From contig CARAIG010000061.1 in the NCBI GenBank assembly GCA_948938605.1, positions 5,093 to 69,092 on the forward strand: 64,000 nt of DNA. Direction: 5' to 3'. Position numbers and translations under genes: made by a program. The notes under the pieces are model-generated. The model saw only the letters and a list, made by a program, of their open reading frames with translations. It was not told the DNA's origin and ran no database searches. This DNA is from an uncultured Eubacteriales bacterium. Lineage in GTDB: Bacteria; Bacillota; Clostridia; Christensenellales; CAG-314. Below are positions 53,247 to 62,874 of this stretch, piece after piece. Each line of letters starts with the position of its first letter. Positions within the stretch are counted from its first letter, which is position 1.

Positions 53247-53281
53247 CATTGCGTAATGCCGCAAAAAAGCATTACGCAATG
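53247..53281 (-). other. Intercistronic hairpin between binding protein and permease genes
   Basis: A perfect 13-bp inverted repeat, CATTGCGTAATGC and its complement, with a 9-nt loop. No T run follows on the minus strand. It probably protects the upstream binding-protein mRNA. Confidence 0.75.
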
Positions 53282-53285
53282 TGTG

Positions 53286-53300
53286 TAGCAACGTGAAATT
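53286..53300 (+). repeat. 15-nt match to the dispersed repeat
   Basis: TAGCAACGTGAAATT is identical to 63919-63933 and shares its first 9 nt with the copy at 12875-12883. Confidence 0.5.
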
Positions 53301-53310
53301 AAAAACGCTG

Positions 53311-54663
53311 CTATCTGTAATTGATTTCTATCAAGTTGTTACCTTTAACTTGAATGTTTTTGCAGCATTCCTTAATGGAAATGCGCGAACTGTCGGGAGC
53401 CATCATCAAACCGATTTCCGCCGTAGCGACAGTATTGGCTATTTCGACAAAGTATTCGTAACGGGGCAACGTGCAAGCGTACGCACCGAACTTACCGTTG
53501 GGATTGATCGCTTCGATTGCCAACGTGCAACGATCCTTTTTAACGCCGTCGCTCATCTTGTTGTAGGACGACATCCTTATAGGCAAACCGCCGTCGGAAA
53601 CAAGTTGGTCGATTGCTTGCTCGCTTGTGATAAACTTGATAAATTCCCAAGCGCCCGAAACGTTTTTGCTGGTTTGGGAAATGCCGTAACCTTCGATGGC
53701 GTATTCCGCGCCATTACGGGTAACAAGACCGGTAGGCAACACCGTCATACCCCAATCGATGCCGACAGCATCGTAACGAGCCCAGTTATTAGTGTGACCG
53801 CCGTAAACCATTGCTACGCGTCCGCCCTGAAAACCTGCAAAGTCCGTTTCGCCGGGAGCGACAGTAATTTTAGGTCTGCCCAATGCTTCGTTACCGTAGG
53901 ATTTGTCATACATTATTTGCATTGCGTCATAACACGATTGATTGTCGAACGTTACGTTGCCGTCAGCGTCAAACAAATCGCCGCCGCTTTGACGAACGTG
54001 AATGAGCCATTCGCCCCACCAAGTCGTTAACGTATCCGAACCCCATTGAATGTACGAACCGTTTTCCTTTAACGTAAGCGCGCCCGCCGCTTTAAAGAAG
54101 TCGTTCAATGTCCAAGCGGGGTTAGGATAATGGCGTTCGGATTCGGGAGTGTCGGCTTCGTACGGAAGATTGAGAGCCAACAAATTAGTCTTTTGCGCGT
54201 CGAACAACGTTTTATTGAAATAAAGGAAACTGCAATTATACGAACGGGGCAAAAACACAACTTGACCTTTGCTGTTCTTCATATTGTCCATTACGCCGCC
54301 GACATAGTCGTCCAACTTCAATTCGTCTTTATCGCGTTCGATAAGTTCCGTCAAATCCATTAAATTTTTACGGTAAATTTCGGTATACATATCACCGCCG
54401 ACAATGACGTCGGGCGCAGTGCCGTTACCTATTTTTGTTGCCTGGTTGGTTTGTATATCGTCACCGGCAGTCCAAATGGGTTTTACGTTATATTGGGGAA
54501 ATTTTTCACTGAATGCGTCGATTGTACGTTGGTAAAGATCCATATCCTTGTTATCCAACAATACGACTATATCATTGCTTGTATCGCCACCTTTTGTCGG
54601 GTCGCAAGCGACCAAAGTTATTAATAACGCGGCAAGCAATAGGAAAACTAAAACTTTTTTCAT
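53311..54663 (-). CDS. Extracellular sugar-binding lipoprotein (ABC importer)
   Basis: The 450-residue protein carries a lipoprotein signal (LLLAALLITLVAC, Cys about residue 20) and the family 1 solute-binding fold. Typical segments are the DVIVGGDMYTEI region, LPRSYNCSFLYFNKTLF, NPAWTLNDFFKAA, and the C-terminal WEFIKFITSEQAIDQLVS. It should catch oligosaccharides released by the surface enzyme and pass them to the two permeases. AAAAGGAG precedes the ATG. Confidence 0.92.
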   Translation of the reverse strand: MKKVLVFLLLAALLITLVACDPTKGGDTSNDIVVLLDNKDMDLYQRTIDAFSEKFPQYNVKPIWTAGDDIQTNQATKIGNGTAPDVIVGGDMYTEIYRKNLMDLTELIERDKDELKLDDYVGGVMDNMKNSKGQVVFLPRSYNCSFLYFNKTLFDAQKTNLLALNLPYEADTPESERHYPNPAWTLNDFFKAAGALTLKENGSYIQWGSDTLTTWWGEWLIHVRQSGGDLFDADGNVTFDNQSCYDAMQIMYDKSYGNEALGRPKITVAPGETDFAGFQGGRVAMVYGGHTNNWARYDAVGIDWGMTVLPTGLVTRNGAEYAIEGYGISQTSKNVSGAWEFIKFITSEQAIDQLVSDGGLPIRMSSYNKMSDGVKKDRCTLAIEAINPNGKFGAYACTLPRYEYFVEIANTVATAEIGLMMAPDSSRISIKECCKNIQVKGNNLIEINYR

Positions 54664-54683
54664 TGTTTGCTCCTTTTTATTGT

Positions 54684-57600
54684 TTATTCTGCGGGTTTTT
54701 CGGTTACAAATTCAAATTCTTCCACTACAAGTTGCACATCAGTACCTACAACATAAATGTAGAATGTAATTGTTTGCGGACTATCCGTTTTGTTTTCGTA
54801 AGGCGCTTGACGAAGGTCGATGTAGAATGTTCCCTTGTCACCGCTTTCGCCCTTAATTACAACTTTGTCCCCTTCTTTATCGCCGAATTCCAATTTCCAA
54901 GCGGCATTGGAAGCATCGCCGACAGTTATTTTAAGGAAGGGCGCGTCATCGATTACCATATCGCGGAATGTAATTTCCGCTTTGGGCCATTGATTGTCGG
55001 CATGTAAAATAAGCGCGCCGTCTTGTTCGGAAATTTGAATATTGTTGTCCGTAGAAGTCCAATTGGATTCCACTGTTAAAGTAATTGTTTGCGTAGCTGC
55101 TCCCGCAAAGGCAAATTCCACTGTATATACGCCTGTATTAGCCGCTGCAAACTTAATACCTGTAAGCACGTCCGCCGTTACGTCAACGTCGTTACATTTA
55201 ACTATTATTGTCACGCCGTCGTCCGAAGATACATTTTGCAATTCGTACTGCAATTCAAGTTCCTGATTAACTTTAATAGTTTGCGATTGGGTAATTACGG
55301 ATATTACGGGTTTTGTTGCGTCTTCCACAATAACGGTACGGGTTACGCTTTGAGCCTTTTCGTGACTGAACGTAATTGTATAAGTACCTGCTTCGGCAGC
55401 TGCAAATACGCCGTTATTAATTACCGATTCGGTTACGTTAACGCCGTCTTTGGTTACGGATACATTTGCAGCCGTTCCGCGAAGTTTAAGTTTTGCGCTG
55501 ACATCCAGTTGTTGACCGACAGCAACGGTTTTGTCTGTTTCCGGCTTAATGTCCACTATTTCGTCGGGAACTTCGTCGATTTGAACAAACTTAAATTCGG
55601 TGACTTTTAACATTGCGTTTGTACCTACAACGTAAATGTAGAAAGTAATTGTTTGCGGACTGTCAGTCTTGCCTTCATACGGTGCTTGACGAAGGTCGAT
55701 ATAAAATGTTCCCTTGTCGCCGCTTTCGCCTTTTATCGTATGGATAACGTTGTAAGCAGCATCGCCGAATTCCACTTTCCAAGCAGCGTTGGAACTGTCG
55801 TCAACGGTTATTTTAAGGAAAGGCGCGTTGTCGATTACCATATCGCGGAATGTGATTTCCGCCTTAGGCCAATCGTATTCGGCAAACAAAACTAACGTTC
55901 CGTCTTGTTCGGAAATTTGAATATTTTTGTCGGTTGACGTCCAATTTGACACTACCGTCAAAGTTACAGTTTGCGTAGCAGCACCGCTAAAAGTAAATTC
56001 CACTGTATATACGCCGGTGTTGGCTGTTGCAAAAGTATCGCCTGTAAGGACATCGGCAGTTACGTCAACATCATTGCATTTAACTGTTACCGTAACCGTA
56101 CCCCCCCCCACAGCATTTTGCAGTTCGTACTGTAAAGCGAGTTGTTGATTGACTTTAAGCGTTTGCGATTGGGTAGCAACCGAAATAACCGGTTCGGACG
56201 GGGACGTTACAGTAATTGTACGGGTTACGCTTTGCGCGCCTGCGTAGCTGAATGTTACAACGTATGTTCCGGGAACTTCCGTTTGGAATACTTTGTTATT
56301 AAGCACTTGTTCGGTTACGTCGACTTCGTCCTTAGTAACTGTGATTGTAACGTCGTCCTTGTGTAATTTAAGTTCGGCGCCCAATGTAAGCTGTTCGTTG
56401 GGAGTCAAAGTTTTATTTTCGGCAGGGACTACGTTTACTATTTCGGGCGTGGCGTCGATTTGGTCGTTATTTGTAATGTAATCAACCGTACAAACCGATC
56501 CTACGCCGCCTACGATGAATATCGAGTAGGACATCTTTTCCGCTACTTTGTTATCTTCGTTAAGGTTAAACAATTGATACAAGTCTATCGTGTATATGCC
56601 TGTGTTACTGTTTTCGGGAATTACATCCCCCTTAATTATTTCGCCTGTCATTGAGGGGTTATAAATAAGGTTCAACTTCCACTTAGCACCGCTCGATAAC
56701 TCGTCTACTTTTACGTTGAGATAGCGCATTACGGACAAGTCTACGTTTACCGCAAAAACTTCGCCCTTGGAATAACCGTAACCGCTGGATTGAACAAATT
56801 GCAATTTACCGTTTTGAGCAACAACGGTTGCGTCGCCTATCCAGTTGTCGGAGTTGTAACCTTGTTCGTCAAGTTTGCCTACTTGGTCAACGCGGTGTCC
56901 CTTGGGAGCAAGAGCGTTTTTGCTGTATTCGGCATTTTGAGCAAGCGAAACCGAAGTTATTTTTGCCGAAACAACGGTATCCGTTGCCATTTCGACAGTA
57001 GGCTCGATTACTATACGCAAAGCGTTAGTAGCAATTCCGCTTGTTTGGTATTGTGACAAAACGTTAAATTTGTGAGTGCCGTTTTCGGTAATTGTGCCGA
57101 GTTTTGTATTGCCGAAGTATAAGTCGAGTTTTGCATTGGTAATATCTTCGACGGCAATGCTAAGTTCGGGGTAAACGCAAACGTTAGTTGTAACTTGCGT
57201 GGATACGCTTGCTTGCTTCGACGAATCCACCTTATAAAGGAGCATGCCGTCGTCAAGTTCGATATATGCCGTGCCTTCTTCCTTCCAAACTTTAAGCAAA
57301 TCGTCGTCTGTTGCGTATTCGAATTCCTCGGTAAAGCCGTTATATGAAGCGCCGGCAATTTGATCGAACGAAGCTTGTCCTTTTACGGTAAGCGTTAATT
57401 CAACTTTACCGTCCAGGCCTGCTTTGGCTGCGTCTACGCCGATTGCACCGTAGTTGCTTGTTTCTTCAACCAAAACGGTGTTGCCGCAAGACAGCGACCA
57501 AGTGCTGTTGTCCGCTACGTGCGGTACAAATATATCCAACATATTTACCAATTGAGCGGGGAAAGCAAAAGGAATTGTGACCTTAGCGCCTTGTTCGCTT

Positions 57601-58397
57601 GTTGACTTTACCGTCATTATTCCGTTTTGAAATTGAGCCGTTCCGTCCGAAACGGTTATATTGCCTTGGCTGTTGAAGTTTTCAACGTCGGGAATAATGC
57701 CGGTGGAACGGATATAATCGATAGATACGCTGCTGTCCGTTTCCATAATATAAATGTACAAGTCGAAGCTGACGTTACCCGTTTGCGGCATTCCTTCCAC
57801 TGTGCGCAAATCGTAGAAAAATACGCCTGTTGTGTTTGTGTCGGCTTGCAAAACGCGGTTCGAAGTTTCGTCTTGTGCAAATTGCAATTTAATTGACCAT
57901 TTTCCGCCCGTAAGAGCAGCTACGTTAATTGCCAAATACGGATACTTGTCGATGCTTACTTGCATTGCTCTACCTTTACTGGGGTAATCGGTAGCGCCCG
58001 TATTTGTAAGCGTCAACATACCGTTTTCGACGGTGTGCATATTTTTGACTTCGCCCTTATCCCAATTGGCATAGTCTTGTTCGGGATTGTCGAATTCTTC
58101 CTCGATTTTGTATTCGGGGATTACAACGCTATGTCCGGGGCACTTGTTTGCACAAGCAGGGTCGGTACAAGACGCATCTTGACACAAGCCGCACGTAGGA
58201 CAAACGTGTTTACACGTGTGAGAGGACTGTTCGCACTTGCATTTATCCGCGCAAACGGGATCGGTACACGCCTTGTCTGTACACAAATTACATTTGGGAC
58301 AGACGTGTTGACATTCGTGCTTAGCGCATGCGACAACGCCAAAACATACCATTGCCAACATTGCAACAAGAATGATGATACTGAGACCTTTTTTCAT
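54684..58397 (-). CDS. Multi-module surface lipoprotein with Cys-rich head
   Basis: The 1,237-residue protein has a lipobox (VCFGVVAC, Cys 24). Two Cys-rich repeats follow (residues about 26-90), each HxCPxCxLCxDxxCxDPxCxxKC, which could bind metal or form disulfides. Next come at least four beta-sandwich modules of about 130 residues (YPYLAINVAALTGGKWSIKL is one core strand set), alternating in the C-terminal half with Ig-like domains (KPVISVITQSQTIKVNQ). The last two Ig-plus-sandwich units are a tandem duplication of about 294 residues. The sandwich modules recur at the C-terminus of the 1,414-aa protein, so they are probably carbohydrate-binding. No catalytic domain is seen. AAGGAGA precedes the ATG. 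Confidence 0.8.
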   Translation of the reverse strand: MKKGLSIIILVAMLAMVCFGVVACAKHECQHVCPKCNLCTDKACTDPVCADKCKCEQSSHTCKHVCPTCGLCQDASCTDPACANKCPGHSVVIPEYKIEEEFDNPEQDYANWDKGEVKNMHTVENGMLTLTNTGATDYPSKGRAMQVSIDKYPYLAINVAALTGGKWSIKLQFAQDETSNRVLQADTNTTGVFFYDLRTVEGMPQTGNVSFDLYIYIMETDSSVSIDYIRSTGIIPDVENFNSQGNITVSDGTAQFQNGIMTVKSTSEQGAKVTIPFAFPAQLVNMLDIFVPHVADNSTWSLSCGNTVLVEETSNYGAIGVDAAKAGLDGKVELTLTVKGQASFDQIAGASYNGFTEEFEYATDDDLLKVWKEEGTAYIELDDGMLLYKVDSSKQASVSTQVTTNVCVYPELSIAVEDITNAKLDLYFGNTKLGTITENGTHKFNVLSQYQTSGIATNALRIVIEPTVEMATDTVVSAKITSVSLAQNAEYSKNALAPKGHRVDQVGKLDEQGYNSDNWIGDATVVAQNGKLQFVQSSGYGYSKGEVFAVNVDLSVMRYLNVKVDELSSGAKWKLNLIYNPSMTGEIIKGDVIPENSNTGIYTIDLYQLFNLNEDNKVAEKMSYSIFIVGGVGSVCTVDYITNNDQIDATPEIVNVVPAENKTLTPNEQLTLGAELKLHKDDVTITVTKDEVDVTEQVLNNKVFQTEVPGTYVVTFSYAGAQSVTRTITVTSPSEPVISVATQSQTLKVNQQLALQYELQNAVGGGTVTVTVKCNDVDVTADVLTGDTFATANTGVYTVEFTFSGAATQTVTLTVVSNWTSTDKNIQISEQDGTLVLFAEYDWPKAEITFRDMVIDNAPFLKITVDDSSNAAWKVEFGDAAYNVIHTIKGESGDKGTFYIDLRQAPYEGKTDSPQTITFYIYVVGTNAMLKVTEFKFVQIDEVPDEIVDIKPETDKTVAVGQQLDVSAKLKLRGTAANVSVTKDGVNVTESVINNGVFAAAEAGTYTITFSHEKAQSVTRTVIVEDATKPVISVITQSQTIKVNQELELQYELQNVSSDDGVTIIVKCNDVDVTADVLTGIKFAAANTGVYTVEFAFAGAATQTITLTVESNWTSTDNNIQISEQDGALILHADNQWPKAEITFRDMVIDDAPFLKITVGDASNAAWKLEFGDKEGDKVVIKGESGDKGTFYIDLRQAPYENKTDSPQTITFYIYVVGTDVQLVVEEFEFVTEKPAE
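54700..55930 (-). repeat. Tandem duplication inside the multi-module lipoprotein gene
   Basis: Near-identical stretches recur 882 nt (294 codons) apart, for example TATCGCGGAATGT at 54959 and 55841. The duplicated unit contains one Ig-like and one beta-sandwich module. Confidence 0.75.
56101..56109. repeat. Run of nine C/G within a coding region
   Basis: Nine consecutive C on the plus strand encode consecutive Gly codons of the lipoprotein (AVGGGTVT). It is the longest C/G homopolymer I noticed in the window. Confidence 0.85.
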
Positions 58398-58434
58398 AAA
58401 GCAATTCTCCTTATATTTATTTTGCGGAAATTAA

Positions 58435-61400
58435 TTAATAATTATATCCGAGAGTGTTTACATTAGATACTTTTACGTTGTTTATTACCGCCGAAGCGTT
58501 GTTTCCGATAATACTGATACGGATACTCAAATTCTTCGAACCGGTTAATCCTGTAATTTCGGTAATATCGAAGATATATTGACCTACTTTAGCGCGGTTG
58601 TATTTTTCGGAATACTTGCGTTCGATTACATTGCGCAATTCAACCGCCCTGCCCGTATCGTTATCGATAACGTAAACTTTCCAACTTGCGCCTTTGTCAA
58701 TGGATTGTACGTCTATCGACAAATAGTGACTGTTTTGCAAATTGACGTTTCCTAACGAATATTCGACTGCGGACACAACTTGGTCGGTCTTTTCGGTTAC
58801 AAGCGTTATGCTGTTGCCGAAGCCGATACTGTCAACCTTGACATAACAGTCTTGATCGCCTGCACCGCTGCCTATAACAAATATTTTAAACGTAATATTT
58901 AACGTACCTGTGTTGCTTATATATTTGCGTAAATCGATTGCAATTTTACCCATTCGGGAATTGTCCGGCGTAATTGCAATATCGCCCACCGTTCCTTCGG
59001 CGACGATCTTTGCCGACCAGTTGCCCTTTAACGCGGCTATATCGAAAAATACAATCGGGCTATTGTCCATATCGACGGGAAGAGTTAACGACGCTTCGCC
59101 GTAGTTGTATATAGTGCCGTATTTTAATTTGATGTAACCGTTGTCGTCAATATAGGCGGAGTTGCCGTCCACAACGCCGTTTGCCTTGGTAAATGCCGTC
59201 TTGTCGGAGTTTTCGCCCACAAGTTGCATTTTGGAAATTTCCACGCGGTCGTTACTGACGGTGTAAGCAAACGTGTAAACGCCTTCGGTTGTAATATTGA
59301 AATCTTCCGTCAAATTGTAGGACAGCCTTCCGTTGTTAGCGGTTATGTTGATTGTGCCTGTATCGGCAACAACTTGTTTGTTTTCGTCGGTGATTGTAAA
59401 GTGAACCGTATCTATTGCGCGGTAACCGTCAAATTCAACTTCCCAAATAGGCATTGCCTTGGGATCGAACAAAACGTCAATCGACGGATCGTTTACTACT
59501 GTCGGAGTTGCGTCGTTTTTGATTACCAACGCACCGTTTTGCACCGTTGCCTTAGCATATGTTGCAGTAAAGTCGTTATCCAAAAACGCCTTTGTATCGG
59601 TATGGTTTGTCATACTTATAAAGCGTAAGTAACTTATTGCAAAGCCCCTGCTTTTGCCTGTGGAACGTATTGTTACGGTAACTTGTTGTTCACCGTTCAA
59701 TCCGTCGAAAAGTCCGCTTGCAGCAAGGTCATATTGCAAAACGCCCTTTTCAAGTACGCCTATGCCTGCAAAAGCAACAACGTTTTTGCTGCCGCAAGAC
59801 AAAATCACATCTACTGTGCTGTTAGCATTTTTTGTAACAAAACGTATTTCGAATATCTTTGCCGAAGCGTCTACCGACATAGTACGGCTTGCAGTTAACG
59901 TTGTATCCAACAAATCGGAAGATGTGTAAAACTGTCCGCTGTAAAAGTCGCTTTTGCCTTCGCCGTTAGCAACCGTCCAATTTTTCAAGCTTCCGCCTTG
60001 ACTGAAATCGTCTACTGCAAATACTTCAACATCTTTACCGAGTACCGTTTCGACGTTACCGTTTGCCGAAGCTATTCCGTCGGGAGTTACGCCGACGGCC
60101 TTAACGTACAGTTTGCTGTTGTCGGCAAAGTAAATGTCGCATACGTTTGAAGACGAACGGATTACCCTTGTAGCGTAATCGAATCCGTCGTATTCGGACA
60201 CGTAAAAGATGTAATGACTGTAACCGTCGGTAGCTGTTAAGCGCGCCGAACTGTTTGTTACGTTACTTACGCTAACGCTTACGGTTTGGTTAGACGTGCT
60301 GTCGTTTGTTGCATCGCCGATACGTTTGACCGTAATTTGCAACGATTGTCTGCCTTCTACCGTAAAGGAAATTCCGTTATTCAATTGCCAAGACGAGTAA
60401 ACGCCCTTGTCCTTGCCGTCCACAGTTACAGTGTATTTGCCGTCGGCAAAACCGCGGAAAACAACGGCGGACGTTACAGAAATTTGGAACGGATTGTACA
60501 AAACAAAATTTTGTTTTGTGTCGGAGTAATTTGCAAGCGCGCCCGTCGTACACAAAGTAAGCAAGCGCGAATCCACCGCTTTACCGTAAGCTTCGAACAT
60601 TAAATATTCCAAGAACGTTTCGCCGCAGCCGTAAATTTCCTTTGTTTGACGCAGCAACGCTTGCGAGCCGCCTTCGTTACCGGGATCGTCACCCAATACG
60701 CCCGTCCCGAATTCGAACGGAATGTAATGTCCGTCGATTGAGTCTAACGGCCCTGTGTAGTTGCCGTAGGGAGTTGCGTTAATGGGGAAGAACCATTGAT
60801 GCGAACGGGACGAAGCGTAATACATATCCAAGATTGCGTTGTCGTCCGCAAGGTAATCCATAACGTCGGTTATGAGCCACAGTGCATTTGCCGTTTCGAA
60901 GTACGCTTCCCAACGTTCACGCGTACAAGCATACGAATAACCGTAAGACGTAAAGAATGTATACGGGTTATTGTTAATGTAGTAGAACGTCATTAAACCT
61001 TGCGCAATGTGTTTTGCGCTGTCCAAGTACTTAGTGTCGTTTGTAATGTTGTAAGCATATATATTGCCGCGAACCGCCCAACCGATGGAAACGGATTTGA
61101 CGGCAATACGGATAGAATGCATTTTAAAGAACGACAGCGAATTAGCGTGTTCCAATGAAGCAAGTCCGTCTTGCTGCCATTTTGTTTTTTGCGCTTGGTT
61201 GTCGGTCAATTGCGACGCCATAAGATGTACATATCCCCAAATTGCCGCAGCGCCGCCGCTGCCGCCGTCTTCCGAACCGGTAGCGGGTTTACGCGTAGAA
61301 TAGAACCAAGCAACGGGTTGATTGTAATTATCTAAAACCAAAGTATTAAAGAACGGCATTAGACGTATGAATCCGTTTATCACGTCTTGGTCTTGCGTGA

Positions 61401-62679
61401 ACAAAGCAATTTCGCCTATATTTGCCATCATATCGTAGTACTTCCAAGTGGAAATGCCCGGAGTGGTACCCGTTTCTTCACCGGATGAATTTGCCGAATA
61501 CTTACCGTCGTAAGACTGGTACAAAAAGTATTCGCCGGCTTTTGCATTTGCGCCGTCATACTGAGTGACCCAACCGCTGTCGCACAAAATGTACTTAACC
61601 ATAGCCATTGCTTTGTTGTACATTTCATCGTTTTTAATTTGCTTAGCATAACGCACAACGCCCTTTAACACGTCGAACGAAGCAAACGATTCGCTCCAAC
61701 CTGTGCTGTAACCGTAGGGAATGTATGCGCCGTTGATAAAGCAACGGTCGTCCTGTAAATCCCGATACAAACCGCGGGACAATTCCTCAAACGTTTCGGC
61801 ATTTAAGTTTCCTTGATGCGCCAAGTTTTCAAAAGACATCGGTGTAACCAATGAAGTTTGTTTTGACATAATGCCGATTACGTCGTAAATATCGTTATTT
61901 GTTTGCCCTTCGAAATACCAGTAATCGTGCAATTGCACCGTTTCGCCCGAAGAAAACGTTTTAGAACCCGAACAAGCACCCAATTCAAATACATCGGATA
62001 CTTGACGCAAACGGAAATAATTGACTGCAAAATCCGTCGAATTGTAGTCCACTATATTTACCGCGTCAACAGTAAAGTTATCGCCGTAAAATTGAGCGTA
62101 AATGGCTGGATTTGCATAAGGGATTTCCGCACTTGCAACGGAATTGTTTTTGGTGGCAATCGCGCCGTCCTTACGCGTAAACACGTCTTCGACTGTACGT
62201 AAAGTAAAACCTATTTGGTATTCGGCAATCACATTGTCGCAATTCAGGTCTATTACAATGTCTCTCTTGACAAATTTACTGCCCTTTGCAACGCTAAGGA
62301 ACATTGTCGCTTGACCGTTTGTAATCTTAATAGATTTATTTTCGTCGGTGTCGGCATTTACCGTTACTTCCTTAACGGAACTGTCGATTACCGTTTCGGG
62401 ATGTTCGGTATTGTACGCCAAACGGGAAAAACGGAAAATATCGCCGTCGGGAACTTCAAACGCGCGCACGCCTTTAACGTATACTCCGTCAAATTTCCAA
62501 TTTTCGCCGTCTTTGACGAATTTCCATTCCTGCACTCCGTTTACACCTATGATTACGGAGTTTTTGTCTTGTTTTAAAAATATATCGCTTTCGCTGTTGT
62601 CATTGCAAGCAGCAAATAACACTCCGCCTAAAATACAAATCATCATAATACACGCCAAAATCCAAACGCCCTTTTTCAC
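58435..62679 (-). CDS. Large surface lipoprotein enzyme of unassigned family
   Basis: I start this 1,414-residue protein at GTG 62679, with GGGAGG 5 nt before it; the frame opens at 62778. A lipobox (GGVLFAAC, Cys about 24) anchors it outside the membrane. A beta-rich N-terminal domain (about 30-290) is followed by the helical core shared with the 1,006-aa paralogue: PYGYSTG near 319, GSEDGGSGGA near 470, TRERWEA near 587, INATPYGN, YIPFEFGTGVLGDDPG and GGSQ near 670. Then come an FnIII-like domain and three or four beta-sandwich modules similar to those of the downstream lipoprotein. It is most likely a polysaccharide hydrolase or lyase that cuts the substrate at the cell surface. I cannot name a CAZy family. 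Confidence 0.72.
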   Translation of the reverse strand: MKKGVWILACIMMICILGGVLFAACNDNSESDIFLKQDKNSVIIGVNGVQEWKFVKDGENWKFDGVYVKGVRAFEVPDGDIFRFSRLAYNTEHPETVIDSSVKEVTVNADTDENKSIKITNGQATMFLSVAKGSKFVKRDIVIDLNCDNVIAEYQIGFTLRTVEDVFTRKDGAIATKNNSVASAEIPYANPAIYAQFYGDNFTVDAVNIVDYNSTDFAVNYFRLRQVSDVFELGACSGSKTFSSGETVQLHDYWYFEGQTNNDIYDVIGIMSKQTSLVTPMSFENLAHQGNLNAETFEELSRGLYRDLQDDRCFINGAYIPYGYSTGWSESFASFDVLKGVVRYAKQIKNDEMYNKAMAMVKYILCDSGWVTQYDGANAKAGEYFLYQSYDGKYSANSSGEETGTTPGISTWKYYDMMANIGEIALFTQDQDVINGFIRLMPFFNTLVLDNYNQPVAWFYSTRKPATGSEDGGSGGAAAIWGYVHLMASQLTDNQAQKTKWQQDGLASLEHANSLSFFKMHSIRIAVKSVSIGWAVRGNIYAYNITNDTKYLDSAKHIAQGLMTFYYINNNPYTFFTSYGYSYACTRERWEAYFETANALWLITDVMDYLADDNAILDMYYASSRSHQWFFPINATPYGNYTGPLDSIDGHYIPFEFGTGVLGDDPGNEGGSQALLRQTKEIYGCGETFLEYLMFEAYGKAVDSRLLTLCTTGALANYSDTKQNFVLYNPFQISVTSAVVFRGFADGKYTVTVDGKDKGVYSSWQLNNGISFTVEGRQSLQITVKRIGDATNDSTSNQTVSVSVSNVTNSSARLTATDGYSHYIFYVSEYDGFDYATRVIRSSSNVCDIYFADNSKLYVKAVGVTPDGIASANGNVETVLGKDVEVFAVDDFSQGGSLKNWTVANGEGKSDFYSGQFYTSSDLLDTTLTASRTMSVDASAKIFEIRFVTKNANSTVDVILSCGSKNVVAFAGIGVLEKGVLQYDLAASGLFDGLNGEQQVTVTIRSTGKSRGFAISYLRFISMTNHTDTKAFLDNDFTATYAKATVQNGALVIKNDATPTVVNDPSIDVLFDPKAMPIWEVEFDGYRAIDTVHFTITDENKQVVADTGTINITANNGRLSYNLTEDFNITTEGVYTFAYTVSNDRVEISKMQLVGENSDKTAFTKANGVVDGNSAYIDDNGYIKLKYGTIYNYGEASLTLPVDMDNSPIVFFDIAALKGNWSAKIVAEGTVGDIAITPDNSRMGKIAIDLRKYISNTGTLNITFKIFVIGSGAGDQDCYVKVDSIGFGNSITLVTEKTDQVVSAVEYSLGNVNLQNSHYLSIDVQSIDKGASWKVYVIDNDTGRAVELRNVIERKYSEKYNRAKVGQYIFDITEITGLTGSKNLSIRISIIGNNASAVINNVKVSNVNTLGYNY

Positions 62680-62811
62680 GATTTGCCTCCCCGTTAATAT
62701 TGTTTTACATAGCAAAATATAATTTACCACTATTACTATGTGCATTTCTAGGATAACAAACTCACGAATGCTAATCAATACATTTTTAAAAATTACGCAA
62801 ATTTTATAATT

Positions 62812-62825
62812 TTGTTACGTAACAA
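62812..62825. promoter_or_regulatory. Candidate LacI-family operator
   Basis: TTGTTACGTAACAA is a perfect 14-bp palindrome with a central CG, the form typical of LacI/CcpA-family sites. It abuts the -35 box of the lacI promoter. Confidence 0.65.
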
Positions 62826-62854
62826 TTGACGCAACAAAATATATGCGGTACAAT
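62826..62854 (+). promoter_or_regulatory. Sigma-A promoter of the lacI-type regulator gene
   Basis: TTGACG (62826-62831), a 17-nt spacer and TACAAT (62849-62854). Confidence 0.72.
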
Positions 62855-62874
62855 AAATAAAAAGGGTTAAAAAT

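Larger units (their letters stand above)
62680..62874. promoter_or_regulatory. Divergent control region of the polysaccharide locus
   Basis: It separates the operon (minus) from lacI (plus). It holds the palindrome at 62812-62825, the lacI promoter at 62826-62854 and, on the minus strand, a TATAAA box beside the palindrome without a good -35. The operon may therefore need activation or has a weak promoter. Confidence 0.55.

Noticed and set aside
56142..58466. Plus-strand ORFs opposite the multi-module lipoprotein (up to 168 codons)
   Set aside because: Antisense shadows of a confident lipoprotein gene with a signal peptide and internal repeats.
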